Below are positions 44,079 through 52,510 of a stretch of DNA of 64,000 bases, piece by piece. Made by a program: the position numbers and the translations under genes. Within the stretch, counting starts at the first letter, position 1. Each line of letters starts with the position of its first letter. The notes beneath the pieces were generated by a model. The model did no database searches. It was not told the origin of the DNA and worked only from the letters and a program-made list of their open reading frames with translations. This stretch comes from Pseudomonas fluorescens. Lineage in GTDB: Bacteria; Pseudomonadota; Gammaproteobacteria; Pseudomonadales; Pseudomonadaceae. Where the stretch lies: contig NZ_CP015637.1 of the NCBI RefSeq assembly GCF_001708445.1, positions 3,721,001 through 3,785,000 on the forward strand, read 5' to 3'.

Positions 44079-44911
44079 GCGCGACCGTGGCCCCACCCAG
44101 CCTGCTCGCCGGGCGTTATCAGCTGGAGCGGATACTCGGCAGCGGAGGCATGGGTGTGGTCTACCGCGCCCGTGACTTGCTGCACGAACAATTCGGCGAA
44201 CCGTGTTCCAGTGTGGCCTTGAAGGTCCTCGGCGAAACCTTTGCCGAGTGCCCGGACGCCCATGTGCTGTTGTACAGCGAGTTTGCCCTGGCCCGCGGCC
44301 TGCGACATGAGCGGGTGGTGCGCATGTATGGATTCGACGTCGATATCAACCGGCATATCGCGTTCTTTACCATGGAGTTGATGCACGGCATGACCCTGGA
44401 CCGACTGCTGCTCGAATACCCCGGTGGCATGCCTTGGCGAGAACTGCAACCGATGGCGGTGCAGTTGCTCGACGCCGTGGCGTATACCCATCGCCTGGGT
44501 GTGCTGCACGGCGATCTGAAGCCGGGCAACGTCATGGTCAGCGAGGAGGGCCTGCGGTTGTTCGATTTCGGCCTGGGGCAGTCGCTGCTCACGACCGGGT
44601 TGCCGGGCCTGAGCCGCGGCCATATCGGTGCCTGGACACCCGCTTATGCCGCGCCGGAGCTGCTGGCCGGCGATGCGCTGTCAATGGCCGCCGACCTGTA
44701 CGGCGTGGCGTGCGTGCTTTACGAGATGGCGCAAGGACGGCGGCCGGGGGAGCGCTCATCCGCTGAGTCACTGCCGCGGCCACGGCAATGGCCTCGGCAT
44801 TATTGGCCGGCGTTACGCACGGCGCTGGCCCTGGACCCCGAGCGTCGCACCATCAGCGTCGCTGAGTTGCGTGAGATGATGGGCTGCCCGTGGCGCCGTT
44901 GGTTTGTGTAG
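44075..44911 (+). CDS. stk1: Ser/Thr protein kinase of the T6SS (Stk1-like)
   Basis: 278 residues consisting of little more than the kinase domain: glycine loop GSGGMGVVY (22-30), catalytic lysine K50 (VALK), D147 in HGDLKPGN, DFG aspartate D164 and APE. The HRD arginine is glycine (HGD), so it is a non-RD kinase. It lacks the transmembrane helix and periplasmic sensor of PpkA, as expected for the H2-type Stk1. It forms the on/off pair with the upstream phosphatase and is the last gene of the cluster. Confidence 0.92.
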   Translation: MSATVAPPSLLAGRYQLERILGSGGMGVVYRARDLLHEQFGEPCSSVALKVLGETFAECPDAHVLLYSEFALARGLRHERVVRMYGFDVDINRHIAFFTMELMHGMTLDRLLLEYPGGMPWRELQPMAVQLLDAVAYTHRLGVLHGDLKPGNVMVSEEGLRLFDFGLGQSLLTTGLPGLSRGHIGAWTPAYAAPELLAGDALSMAADLYGVACVLYEMAQGRRPGERSSAESLPRPRQWPRHYWPALRTALALDPERRTISVAELREMMGCPWRRWFV

Positions 44912-44918
44912 CGCGGTG

Positions 44919-45248
44919 TCAGCTGTTCACGTCGTGCAACCGGCAGTAGTCAGCCCAGCTCATGCCGGCCATCTGCGCCACTTCCTTGTGGACTTCGAGG
45001 CGTTGGGCTTCGAACGCCTGGGCTGACTCCGCTGTCAGCTTGAGTGTCAGCTCCCAGGCAAACAGCCCCTGGCGCTCGGCTTCAGCCTCGAAGGCTTCGT
45101 GCAGGTGCTCGGCGCGGTATTGCGCCAGGGTTTCGCCTTTGGCCTGGGCCGCCAGCGGGTTCAGGGTATCCAACTGCGTGACGATGTCGGGATGTTCTGC
45201 CAGGAATCGGTCCAGGGCGAGCTGGTGGTTATCGCCGGGTTGTGACAA
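44919..45248 (-). CDS. Small conserved hypothetical protein
   Basis: 109 residues from TTG 45248, chosen because GGAG lies 7 bases upstream; the frame runs further upstream to 45422, but that part has no ribosome site and odd composition. The protein is helical and acidic (DRFLAEHPDIVTQLDTL, LHEAFEAEAERQGLFAWEL, WADYCRLHD). It may belong to DUF6388, a Pseudomonas family of unknown function, but I am not certain. It converges on the T6SS kinase gene. Confidence 0.6.
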   Translation of the reverse strand: MSQPGDNHQLALDRFLAEHPDIVTQLDTLNPLAAQAKGETLAQYRAEHLHEAFEAEAERQGLFAWELTLKLTAESAQAFEAQRLEVHKEVAQMAGMSWADYCRLHDVNS

Positions 45249-45561
45249 GGCTGTGCTCCAGGTTGATAAAGGGGTCAGGGTCGAGGTGCAGTCGCGTCCA
45301 GTGTCCGGCGCCACGTTAACGGATGGCGGGTGCCGGCTGGCAGAACGGGCGGATCGTCGATCTGCGCGTCGAGGGCCAAGGATGGGCCAAGGATGGGCCA
45401 ACCCAGGAAGTTCGACAAGCATAACGCCCCGAAATGAATGCCGAAAAAAACCGGGTGGCGCTGCAAAAGCCTTTCGCTCCCGCTATCAGGACGTGTAGCG
45501 TTAGCCGGTGTTTTCGGCCCTGCCTCCCAGGGACGGTAAGCGACGGACAGAGGGATGGGTC
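45249..45561. other. Divergent spacer with 11-bp tandem repeat
   Basis: About 310 bp between the small leftward gene and the EIIC/EAL gene. No gene is evident. An 11-bp unit GGGCCAAGGAT occurs 2.6 times at 45373-45401. Promoters for both neighbours must lie here, but no box stands out. Confidence 0.5.
45373..45401. repeat. 11-bp tandem repeat (2.6 copies)
   Basis: GGGCCAAGGAT is repeated twice perfectly and followed by GGGCCAA. Such short tandem units can change copy number by slippage. The nearest gene start is the EIIC/EAL gene at 45562. Confidence 0.7.
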
Positions 45562-46149
45562 ATGGCGCAAACGCTGTTCAAACTGTTCTTTACCCAGCGT
45601 CTGGCCGCCCTGGCCAGTACCGAGTCATTGCGTGCGATCCGCGAGGGGCTGTTGTGGATCCTGCCGTGCCTGCTGGTGTCGGCCGCCTTTCTGATCCTGT
45701 CCGAATGCGCTCGCGTGCTGGGGTTCGCCCCGTCGTTGGTGACCTTCCTGGCGGGGCTGCATAACCAGATCAGCTCGGTGATCCCGCTATTGGTGGCGGC
45801 CTCCATCGGTTACATGCTTGCCATTCAATATCGGCTGCCACAGTTGCCCGTCGCCTTCCTGTGCCTGGCCCACGTGGTGGTGGCGACCTTTATCCTGCGT
45901 GATTACCCGCGCACCTCGGCCACCTTCGTACTGTTTATCGCGATTGCTTCGCCGCTGCTCAATGTGCCCGCGATCGCCTGGCTGCATCGCTATCGCTGGA
46001 CCCGCCTGGTCAACGAGGACCTGGTGGCCCACAACCTCAGGGGCACCATCAATATGGTGATGCCGGGCGCAATCACCTCACTGGCCTTGGTGGTGGTGCT
46101 GTCGATGCTGTTGCAGATTCCCTATGTGGCAGAGCTTCAGGGGCCGTAG
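45562..46149 (+). CDS. N-terminal half of a PTS-EIIC-like membrane domain, ends at in-frame TAG
   Basis: 195 residues from ATG 45562. It has five or six hydrophobic segments resembling the start of a PTS_EIIC domain (GLLWILPCLLVSAAFLILSE, VIPLLVAASIGYMLAIQY). The frame ends at TAG 46147-46149, but the same frame continues directly downstream with the second half of the domain. Alone it would be an incomplete transporter-like fragment. Confidence 0.6.
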   Translation: MAQTLFKLFFTQRLAALASTESLRAIREGLLWILPCLLVSAAFLILSECARVLGFAPSLVTFLAGLHNQISSVIPLLVAASIGYMLAIQYRLPQLPVAFLCLAHVVVATFILRDYPRTSATFVLFIAIASPLLNVPAIAWLHRYRWTRLVNEDLVAHNLRGTINMVMPGAITSLALVVVLSMLLQIPYVAELQGP

Positions 46150-47637
46150 GTGATCGATGCGCTGGAATCACCCTACGGCAGCGGTTTGTTCGTGACCCTG
46201 ATGAATTCGCTGTTGTGGTTTTTCGGCATTCACGGTGTGTACGCGATGCAGCCGTTGTTCGATGTGCTGGACCAGGCGGTGGTGCTGAACCATGCCGCCT
46301 TGGCCGCCGGAGAGCCGATCAAGTACCTGCTCAACAGTGGCCTGCTGGGCAGTTTCGCCTTTATCGGCGGCTCGGGCGGGGCGTTGTGCCTGTTGGTGGC
46401 GATCCTGCTGTTTTCCCGGAGCCAGTCCATGCGCCTGTTGGCAATAGCCAGCTTGCCGTTGTCGTTGTTCAACGTCAGCGAAGTGCTGCTGTTTGGTTTG
46501 CCGATTATCCTCAACCCGCGCTTGTTCATTCCGTTCCTGCTGGTGCCGGCTTTCAATGCGATGGTGGCGCTGACCGTGGTGCAGCTCGGCTGGGTGTCGC
46601 CCGCCGTGGTCAGCGTGCCATTTACCGCGCCGGTGCTGTTCAATGCCTACCTCAGCACCCACGGCGATCTGGCCGCGGTGGTGCTGCAAGTCGCCCTGCT
46701 GGTGATCGGCACCCTGATCTACGCGCCCTATGTGCGCGCGATCCATCGTCAGCCCACCGAAGGCGGTACGGTGTACCTCAAGTCGTTGGACATGACCTTT
46801 CGCGGCCTCGAAGAAAAAGGCCGCCTGCTGGAGTTGGACCCGGTGCTCGCGTCCCACAAGCTGCTGGCGCGCCAGGCCAACGAACTGAGCCGCATCCAGC
46901 AGATCAGCGATTATGAGTTCTACCTCGAGTTCCAGCCCCAGGTCTCGACCCGCACCGGCCTGTGTACCGGCTGTGAAGCCTTGATGCGCGCCCGGGATGC
47001 CCAGGGTACCGTGCATTCGCCCTGGGAATTTCTGCAATGGCTGGCCCAGGCGCGACTGATGCCGGATGTGGATGTGTGGGTGGCGTCCCAGGCCGTGCGT
47101 GAGTACCAGAAGTGGCAGAAAATCGGTTTTGCCTTGCCGATGACGATCAATATTTCCAGCGCCACCCTGACGGATGCTGCCTATGGCGAACGCCTGGTGG
47201 AAATACTGGCCCAGGCCCACGGGCAGGTGTCGGTGGAAATCACCGAAGACGCGTTGGTCAGTGATATCCAGGTCACGCGCCAGACCCTCCAGAAACTGCA
47301 AGCCATCGGCGCCAAGATCTATATCGATGACTTTGGCACCGGGTATTCCGCCTTGAGTTACCTGCACCAGTTTCCGGTGGACTTCATCAAGATCGACCGC
47401 AGTTTTGTGGTCGCCCAGCACGAGCCCAAGGGCGCCCAGGTGCTGACCGGCCTGTTGCGCTTTTGCGAGGCGTTGAACCTCGGAGTGGTGGTCGAAGGCG
47501 TGGAGACCGCCGAGCAGTTGGCCTTCCTGAACTCAGGCAATGAGCTGATTATCCAGGGCTGGTATTTCAGCAAGGCGCTGCCAGGCGATCAATTGCAAGG
47601 CTTTGTGCGCAATCGCGCCAGCCTGGCCGAGGCCTAG
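46150..47637 (+). CDS. EAL-domain c-di-GMP phosphodiesterase with partial EIIC membrane domain
   Basis: 495 residues starting at GTG 46150, immediately after the TAG. AGGGG lies 7 bases upstream, so reinitiation is possible. About 200 residues of transmembrane segments are followed by a complete EAL domain: CEALMRA, the asparagine in TINISSA, EITE, DDFGTGYSALSYL, KIDRSF and VEGVET are all present, so hydrolysis of c-di-GMP is expected. If only this part is made, the sensor domain would be truncated. Confidence 0.8.
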   Translation: MIDALESPYGSGLFVTLMNSLLWFFGIHGVYAMQPLFDVLDQAVVLNHAALAAGEPIKYLLNSGLLGSFAFIGGSGGALCLLVAILLFSRSQSMRLLAIASLPLSLFNVSEVLLFGLPIILNPRLFIPFLLVPAFNAMVALTVVQLGWVSPAVVSVPFTAPVLFNAYLSTHGDLAAVVLQVALLVIGTLIYAPYVRAIHRQPTEGGTVYLKSLDMTFRGLEEKGRLLELDPVLASHKLLARQANELSRIQQISDYEFYLEFQPQVSTRTGLCTGCEALMRARDAQGTVHSPWEFLQWLAQARLMPDVDVWVASQAVREYQKWQKIGFALPMTINISSATLTDAAYGERLVEILAQAHGQVSVEITEDALVSDIQVTRQTLQKLQAIGAKIYIDDFGTGYSALSYLHQFPVDFIKIDRSFVVAQHEPKGAQVLTGLLRFCEALNLGVVVEGVETAEQLAFLNSGNELIIQGWYFSKALPGDQLQGFVRNRASLAEA

Positions 47638-48476
47638 GCCGACTCGTAGCCACCACCGGTCCGGGCGATCTCTTCGAGCAACCCGTCTATGCCCGCCAGG
47701 CGTGCGCGGTTGTCGTGGTCCCAGGGGTGAAAGCCGGGTTTGAAGTAATGCAGCCACGGTCGCAGCATCCTTGGGAACACCCCCTTGGGACCGTAGAGAA
47801 ACTTGAGCATGCGCCAGACCCCCTTTAAATGCCCTCCGGCCTTGCGGTCGGCAATCAGCAAGCGTACGTGGAAATCAAACACCACCAGCCAGAAGAGCAG
47901 GGTGGTGGTGAGCATGGTCCCGGTGCGCAACAGATAGCGCAGTGGCCCGGGCTTGACCACGGTGTTCCACACATCGAACGCCACGGCCTTGTGCTCGGTT
48001 TCTTCCAGGGCGTGCCAGTACCACATCTGCTGGTAGCCCTTGTGTGAGTCGCCAAAGCGCGACGGGTCGCTGAGCAGTATTTCCGCGAGCATCGCGGTGT
48101 AGTGCTCCAGGGCGATGGTTACCGCCAGGTTGAAAGACGGCGGCAGGTGTTTTTTCTGCAGGTCGAGGATGAATTTCAGACGTCGGTCCAGGGTGTGCGC
48201 CGGCAGCCCCGCCGCTTGCAGCAAATCGTTATAGGCCACGTGTTCGCGGCTGTGCATGGCTTCCTGGCCGATAAAACCCTGGATCTCTTTCTTCAACTGC
48301 GGGTCATGGATGTGCGCGCGGTAGTGGCGCACGCTGTCCATGAAAAACAGCTCTCCTTGGGGAAACAGCAGCGACAGGGCATTGAAGAAGTGCGTGATGA
48401 ACGGGCCTTGCTCATGCCAGTTCTTGATGCGTTCAGCCGGTAAGGCAAAGCGGATATCGCGACGGATAGGCAGCAT
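47634..48476 (-). CDS. Metal-dependent hydrolase, ferritin-like (PF10118 type)
   Basis: A 280-residue protein with repeated Glu/His helices typical of a di-metal ferritin-like centre: GQEAMHSREH, ALEHYTAMLAE and ALEETEHKAVAFD. One hydrophobic helix (TTTLLFWLVVFDFHVRLLI) may attach it to the membrane. Families of this type are labelled metal-dependent hydrolase, with no proven reaction. ATG 48476 follows GGAGG. It is the last gene of a leftward operon with a monooxygenase and a short-chain dehydrogenase, so lipid or ketone metabolism is likely. Confidence 0.82.
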   Translation of the reverse strand: MLPIRRDIRFALPAERIKNWHEQGPFITHFFNALSLLFPQGELFFMDSVRHYRAHIHDPQLKKEIQGFIGQEAMHSREHVAYNDLLQAAGLPAHTLDRRLKFILDLQKKHLPPSFNLAVTIALEHYTAMLAEILLSDPSRFGDSHKGYQQMWYWHALEETEHKAVAFDVWNTVVKPGPLRYLLRTGTMLTTTLLFWLVVFDFHVRLLIADRKAGGHLKGVWRMLKFLYGPKGVFPRMLRPWLHYFKPGFHPWDHDNRARLAGIDGLLEEIARTGGGYESA

Positions 48477-48491
48477 GGTGCGTCCTCCTGT

Positions 48492-49382
48492 TCAGAGACG
48501 GGATTCGTCGTTGGTTTCAAGCATCGGCCTGCGTGGTTTGGGCGCCATGCGTCTGCTGGCGAGCACTACCAAGGCCTGATAGGCCGCCGGCAGGCAGCGC
48601 GCGAGCAGGTCGAGGCAATACGCGTCGCGGCCGATCAGCACGCGGCGCTTGTTCTTGCGCACACCTTGCAGGATCACCTTGGCGGCCTGATCGGCGTCGG
48701 TAATGAACAGCTTCTCGAAGTCGGCACGGGCCTGCTGTTCGCTGTGGATCAAAAAGCCGGTCATGTTCGCGTCGATACGGCTGCTGCGGCAGATATCGGT
48801 GCGAATGCCGCCTGGGTGTACACAGGTGGCCGAGACGCCGCACCGTTGCAAATCGAGCTCCTGGCGCAGGGCTTCGGTAAAGCCGCGCACGGCGAATTTG
48901 GTCGCGTTGTAGCCGCTCATGCCGGGCTGGGCAAACAGGCCGAAGACGCTGGAGGTGTTGATCACATGGCCGTCGCCGCTGGCCTTGAGGTAGGGCAAAA
49001 ATGCCTTGGTGCCATGCACCACGCCCCAGAAGTTGATGCCGACGATCCATTCCAGGTCGGCATAGTCCACGCCTTCGACGGTGCTCGAAAGCGCCACGCC
49101 GGCATTATTGAAGATCAGGTTGACCTGGCCATGGTCGGCCGCACAGCGCGCGGCCCAGTCTTCCATGGCCTGGCGGTCGGACACATCCAGCACCTGGGTG
49201 GTGACGGTCACCGGCGACAGGGGCGAGGTCTTGATCAAGGCCAGGGTCTGCTCCAGTCCCTGGCTATTCTTGTCCGCCAGCGCCAGGTGACAGCCTTCCC
49301 TGGCCAGGGCCAGGGCCAATGCGCGGCCCATACCCGACGCCGCGCCGGTAATCGCCGCTACGCGGCCGTTGAATGACTTCAT
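48492..49382 (-). CDS. Short-chain dehydrogenase/reductase
   Basis: 296 residues with the classical SDR motifs: TGAASGMG cofactor loop (about 13-20), NNAG (about 92-95) and the YxxxK catalytic pair in SGYNATKFA. The tail is Arg/Lys-rich. ATG 49382 overlaps the monooxygenase stop by 4 bp (ATGA), so the two are translationally coupled. It probably oxidises an alcohol made in the alkane or ketone route to a ketone that the monooxygenase uses. Upstream frame extension to 49568 lies inside the monooxygenase gene and is discarded. Confidence 0.9.
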   Translation of the reverse strand: MKSFNGRVAAITGAASGMGRALALALAREGCHLALADKNSQGLEQTLALIKTSPLSPVTVTTQVLDVSDRQAMEDWAARCAADHGQVNLIFNNAGVALSSTVEGVDYADLEWIVGINFWGVVHGTKAFLPYLKASGDGHVINTSSVFGLFAQPGMSGYNATKFAVRGFTEALRQELDLQRCGVSATCVHPGGIRTDICRSSRIDANMTGFLIHSEQQARADFEKLFITDADQAAKVILQGVRKNKRRVLIGRDAYCLDLLARCLPAAYQALVVLASRRMAPKPRRPMLETNDESRL

Positions 49383-50917
49383 GACAGGCTCCTTTCGACA
49401 CCGGCATTGGGTGCGGCTATCGCGCGCGGTGGTGCGTTGACCGGCGCCAGGCCGACGACATAGTCCTTGAGCGCAAAGTGCCGGGTGACCTGCTTGAAGC
49501 GCCAGGTCGAACCGGGCCACAGCGTGGTGTTCTTGCCGGTACGGGGATCGAGATACCAGCTGCGGCAACCGCCGGTATTCCAGATGGTGCGCTTGAGCCT
49601 GGCCTGCAGTTGCTGGTTGTAGGTGTGCTCCACGGCGGGTTTGACGTCGACCGTGGCGATGCGGTGTCGCTGCATGTGCTTGAGCGCATCGAGGATGTAG
49701 GCGACCTGGGCCTCGATCATCAGAATCATCGAGTTATGCCCCAGCCCGGTGTTGGGCCCGATGATCAGGAACAGGTTCGGATAGCCCGGCACCGTGGTGC
49801 CTTTATAGGCATGTGCGCCATCGCGCCAGGCATCCATCAGGTCGACGCCGTCGCGGCCGATGATGCAATCGCGGGGCAGCGGGTCGGTGGCCTGGAAGCC
49901 AGTGCCGAAGATCAGGCAATCGGCGGGGTGTTTTTTACCGTCGGCGGTGATCACGCCATCGGCTTCGATGCGCAGCACACTCTCGGTCACCACCTCGACA
50001 TTGCTGCGTGACAGCGCCGGGTAATAGTCGTTGGAGATCAGCACGCGCTTGCAGCCGATGGTGTAGTCCGGGGTCAGGGCCTTGCGCAGGGAAGGGCGGG
50101 CCACTTGTTTGTGCAGGTGGCGCAGGGCGATTTTCTGCACCATCTTCATCAGCCGTGGGTGCAGGGCAAAGCCCACCACGCGACCTTCCAGCGCCCAGTA
50201 AAAAGCACCGCGTACCAGGCGCTGGGTGAAAGGCAGGTGCTTGAAGGCCCAGCGTTCGGCGCGAGAAATCGGTCGGTCGGGCTTGGGCATGATCCACGGC
50301 GGGGTGCGTTGGAACAGGTCCAGATGGGCCACCTGTGGCGCGATCTGCGGCACGAACTGAATGGCACTGGCGCCCGTGCCGATCACCGCCACGCGCTTGC
50401 CCTTCAAGAGGTAGTCGTGGTCCCACTGCTGGGAGTGGAAGCGCTTGCCCTTGAAACTCTCCAGCCCCGGAATATCCGGCAGCGCCGGGCGCGACAGCGC
50501 CCCCATGCCCGATATCAGCACCCGCGCGCTGACCTGGCGCCCGTCACTGAAACGCAGTTGCCAGCGTTGCTGCTGCTCATCGAACACGGCGCGTTGCAGG
50601 CCCATGTTGAAGCGCAGGTACGGCATCAGCTCGAATCGCCGGGCGCATTGCTCCAGGTAAGCGCGGATTTCCGTTTGCGGCGCGAATTGGCGCGTCCAGT
50701 CAGGGTTGGGCGCAAACGAAAACGAGTAGACATGGGACTGCACATCGCAGGCGCACCCTGGGTAGTGGTTGTCGCGCCACGTGCCGCCGAGCGTCTCGGC
50801 CTGCTCGGCGATAAAGAAGTCGGTCAGGCCGGCCTCCTTGAGCTGGATGGCCATGCACAGGCCGGCGAAGCCTGAACCGATGATGGCGATGTCGATGGAT
50901 TCGCTGTGGGCATTCAT
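49379..50917 (-). CDS. FAD-dependent Baeyer-Villiger-type monooxygenase
   Basis: 512 residues from ATG 50917 (AAGGA upstream). Two Rossmann motifs bind FAD and NADPH (IIGSGFAGLC near residue 13 and VIGTGASAIQ near 180). The Baeyer-Villiger fingerprint is present in the form FKGKRFHSQQWDHD. Such enzymes insert oxygen next to a ketone to give an ester, or oxidise other groups. It heads a leftward operon with a dehydrogenase and a hydrolase, next to alkB. A sub-terminal alkane route (alcohol, ketone, ester) would fit the gene set but is inferred. Confidence 0.9.
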   Translation of the reverse strand: MNAHSESIDIAIIGSGFAGLCMAIQLKEAGLTDFFIAEQAETLGGTWRDNHYPGCACDVQSHVYSFSFAPNPDWTRQFAPQTEIRAYLEQCARRFELMPYLRFNMGLQRAVFDEQQQRWQLRFSDGRQVSARVLISGMGALSRPALPDIPGLESFKGKRFHSQQWDHDYLLKGKRVAVIGTGASAIQFVPQIAPQVAHLDLFQRTPPWIMPKPDRPISRAERWAFKHLPFTQRLVRGAFYWALEGRVVGFALHPRLMKMVQKIALRHLHKQVARPSLRKALTPDYTIGCKRVLISNDYYPALSRSNVEVVTESVLRIEADGVITADGKKHPADCLIFGTGFQATDPLPRDCIIGRDGVDLMDAWRDGAHAYKGTTVPGYPNLFLIIGPNTGLGHNSMILMIEAQVAYILDALKHMQRHRIATVDVKPAVEHTYNQQLQARLKRTIWNTGGCRSWYLDPRTGKNTTLWPGSTWRFKQVTRHFALKDYVVGLAPVNAPPRAIAAPNAGVERSLS

Positions 50918-51001
50918 AGGCAGTCCTTCATGGGCATCGAATGTGCTCCTGTTTTTTGTTTTGTCTTTTAGATAGAACACCATTGCAAAGGAAAATTGAA
51001 T

Positions 51002-51023
51002 TATTTATTTTAAAAAAGATTTT
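51002..51023. promoter_or_regulatory. AT-rich box upstream of the monooxygenase operon
   Basis: A run of A and T (TATTTATTTTAAAAAAGATT core) is flanked by 8-bp inverted arms ATTATTTA (51000-51007) and TAAATAAT (51023-51030), and contains the direct repeat ATTTTAAA twice. A closely similar stretch is 52326-52347 in front of alkB. It may be a binding site for a shared regulator or a promoter UP-like element. Confidence 0.35.
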
Positions 51024-51193
51024 AAATAATCTACCTGAAAATATCGCCTACGCTAGTCCCTGGCTCCTTATGTGCGACCTGTCCGACGGACGCGAGGGTA
51101 TGCACGAAGTTTAGGTCCCGGGTGTGGACGATGGCTGAGGCCTTGATCAATACCGGTCGGGCGGTCGGCAGCAGGGAAGCAGAGGACCGAGCT

Positions 51194-52192
51194 ATGGCTG
51201 TTGAATGGGTTATCGCTGCGGGTGTGCTGGTCGGTGCGAGCGCCGTGTTATGGGGGTTCAGTACCTGGATGACACGGCGCATCGAAACAGCTGTTCCAGG
51301 CAATGGGCGTTTCGTCGATGTCGAGGGCGAGCGCTTTCACTATTACGAGGAGGGCGAAGGCCCACCGCTGGTCATGATTCACGGGCTGATGGGCAGCAGT
51401 CGCAACCTGACCTATGCCTTGTCCGGCCGATTGCGTGAGCACTTCAGGGTGATCACCCTCGACCGCCCGGGGTCGGGTTATTCCACCCGTCACACCGGTA
51501 CGCCCGCCGACCTGCCGGCCCAGGCCCGGCAAATCGCCGCCTTTATCAATACGCTGGGCCTGGACAAACCGCTGGTGCTGGGGCATTCCCTCGGCGGTGC
51601 GATTGCCCTGGCGCTGGCCCTTGACCACCCCCATGCGGTATCGGGGTTGATTCTGGTGGCGCCGCTGACCCATCCCCAACGTTTGTTGCCACTGGTGTTC
51701 CTGTCATTGGCGGTGCGCCCGGCGTGGTTGCGACGCTGGATGGCGCATACCCTGACCATGCCCGTCGGCCTGCTGACCAAAGGCTCGGTGGTCAAAGGCG
51801 TGTTCGCCCCTGATGCCGCTCCAGACGATTTCGCCACGCGCGGTGGCGGCTTGCTCGGCATGCGCCCTGACAACTTCTATGCCGCCTCCACCGAGATCAA
51901 CCTGGTCAACCAGCACTTGCCGGACATGGTCAAGCGCTACCCGCAACTGACCCTGCCCATCGGCCTGATCTACGGCGCACAGGACAAGGTGCTGGACTTT
52001 CAAAAACACGGCCAGGCCCTGGCCAGCAAGGTGCCGGGGCTTAAGCTGCAAGTGGTGGAGGGGCGCGGACACATGTTGCCAATCACGGCCGCCGAGCGTG
52101 TGGCCGTGCTGGTGGAGCAGGTTGCCAAGCGCGTGCGACCGGCGCAAAACGCCACGCTGTTGCATCCGCCATTTGCCCTGGCTAGTAAATAA
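51194..52192 (+). CDS. Alpha/beta-fold hydrolase with N-terminal membrane anchor
   Basis: 332 residues from ATG 51194 (AGAGGA upstream); a longer reading starts at 51122. The N-terminal hydrophobic stretch VIAAGVLVGASAVLWGF is an anchor or signal. The hydrolase core has the oxyanion loop MIHGLMGSS, nucleophile S132 in GHSLGGAI, acid in YGAQDKVLD and histidine in GRGHMLP. It is divergent from the monooxygenase operon. Given that context it may hydrolyse the ester formed there, or act on lipids. Confidence 0.87.
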   Translation: MAVEWVIAAGVLVGASAVLWGFSTWMTRRIETAVPGNGRFVDVEGERFHYYEEGEGPPLVMIHGLMGSSRNLTYALSGRLREHFRVITLDRPGSGYSTRHTGTPADLPAQARQIAAFINTLGLDKPLVLGHSLGGAIALALALDHPHAVSGLILVAPLTHPQRLLPLVFLSLAVRPAWLRRWMAHTLTMPVGLLTKGSVVKGVFAPDAAPDDFATRGGGLLGMRPDNFYAASTEINLVNQHLPDMVKRYPQLTLPIGLIYGAQDKVLDFQKHGQALASKVPGLKLQVVEGRGHMLPITAAERVAVLVEQVAKRVRPAQNATLLHPPFALASK

Positions 52193-52510
52193 TTGGTTAC
52201 CCGACTTGCGGTTCAACGGCGTCAATTGCCTGGCCTAGACACCTGACTAAACAGCTGAAAAAGAGACTGATCGGTCACGGAAAAAAGCGCTCGAGAAACT
52301 AGTTGACGACCTAACGATTCCGCGCTATTTATTTAAAAAAATTATTTCAATGTCTAATTTGAAACAATTTTTGAAATGCCTAAGAGCGAATAAAATAATG
52401 AAAAAAACGTCTTTTATCGCATGGTTGGTTTTTCGGGGCAGTCAGCGCTCCGTGAACCTGTTTGTCGCCCCATTCGTTTGCCTGCCCACCGACTGCATTC
52501 GGAGGCTGCC
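52193..52510. other. Promoter-bearing spacer before alkB
   Basis: 318 bp without a gene, becoming very AT-rich at 52320-52400. It holds the box shared with the monooxygenase promoter (52326-52347) and the inverted TTTCAA-N8-TTGAAA motif (52345-52364). No T-run terminator for the hydrolase was recognised. Confidence 0.55.
52326..52364. promoter_or_regulatory. Shared AT-rich box and TTTCAA-N8-TTGAAA dyad upstream of alkB
   Basis: 52326-52347 resembles the box at 51002. The adjoining dyad TTTCAA...TTGAAA (52345-52364) recurs as TTTCAA...TTGAAT with the same 8-bp gap 95 bp in front of fadE (56869-56888). A common regulator of the alkane/fatty acid genes is possible. The evidence is sequence similarity of two sites only. 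Confidence 0.35.

Larger units (their letters stand above)
45562..47637 (+). pseudogene. PTS-EIIC/EAL c-di-GMP phosphodiesterase gene interrupted by an in-frame stop
   Basis: Read through the TAG at 46147, this is a single frame of about 690 residues: a PTS_EIIC-type membrane domain (1-400) followed by an EAL phosphodiesterase domain (420-680). Only one codon breaks it; there is no frameshift or deletion. That suggests a recent nonsense mutation, a sequencing error, readthrough, or two separately translated halves. EIIC-EAL fusions occur in proteobacteria and are thought to couple a sugar-like membrane sensor to c-di-GMP breakdown. Confidence 0.6.

Noticed and set aside
46168..47421. Minus-strand frame of about 417 residues opposite the EAL domain
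   Set aside because: Very His/Gln/Gly-rich shadow of a real coding frame with complete EAL motifs.
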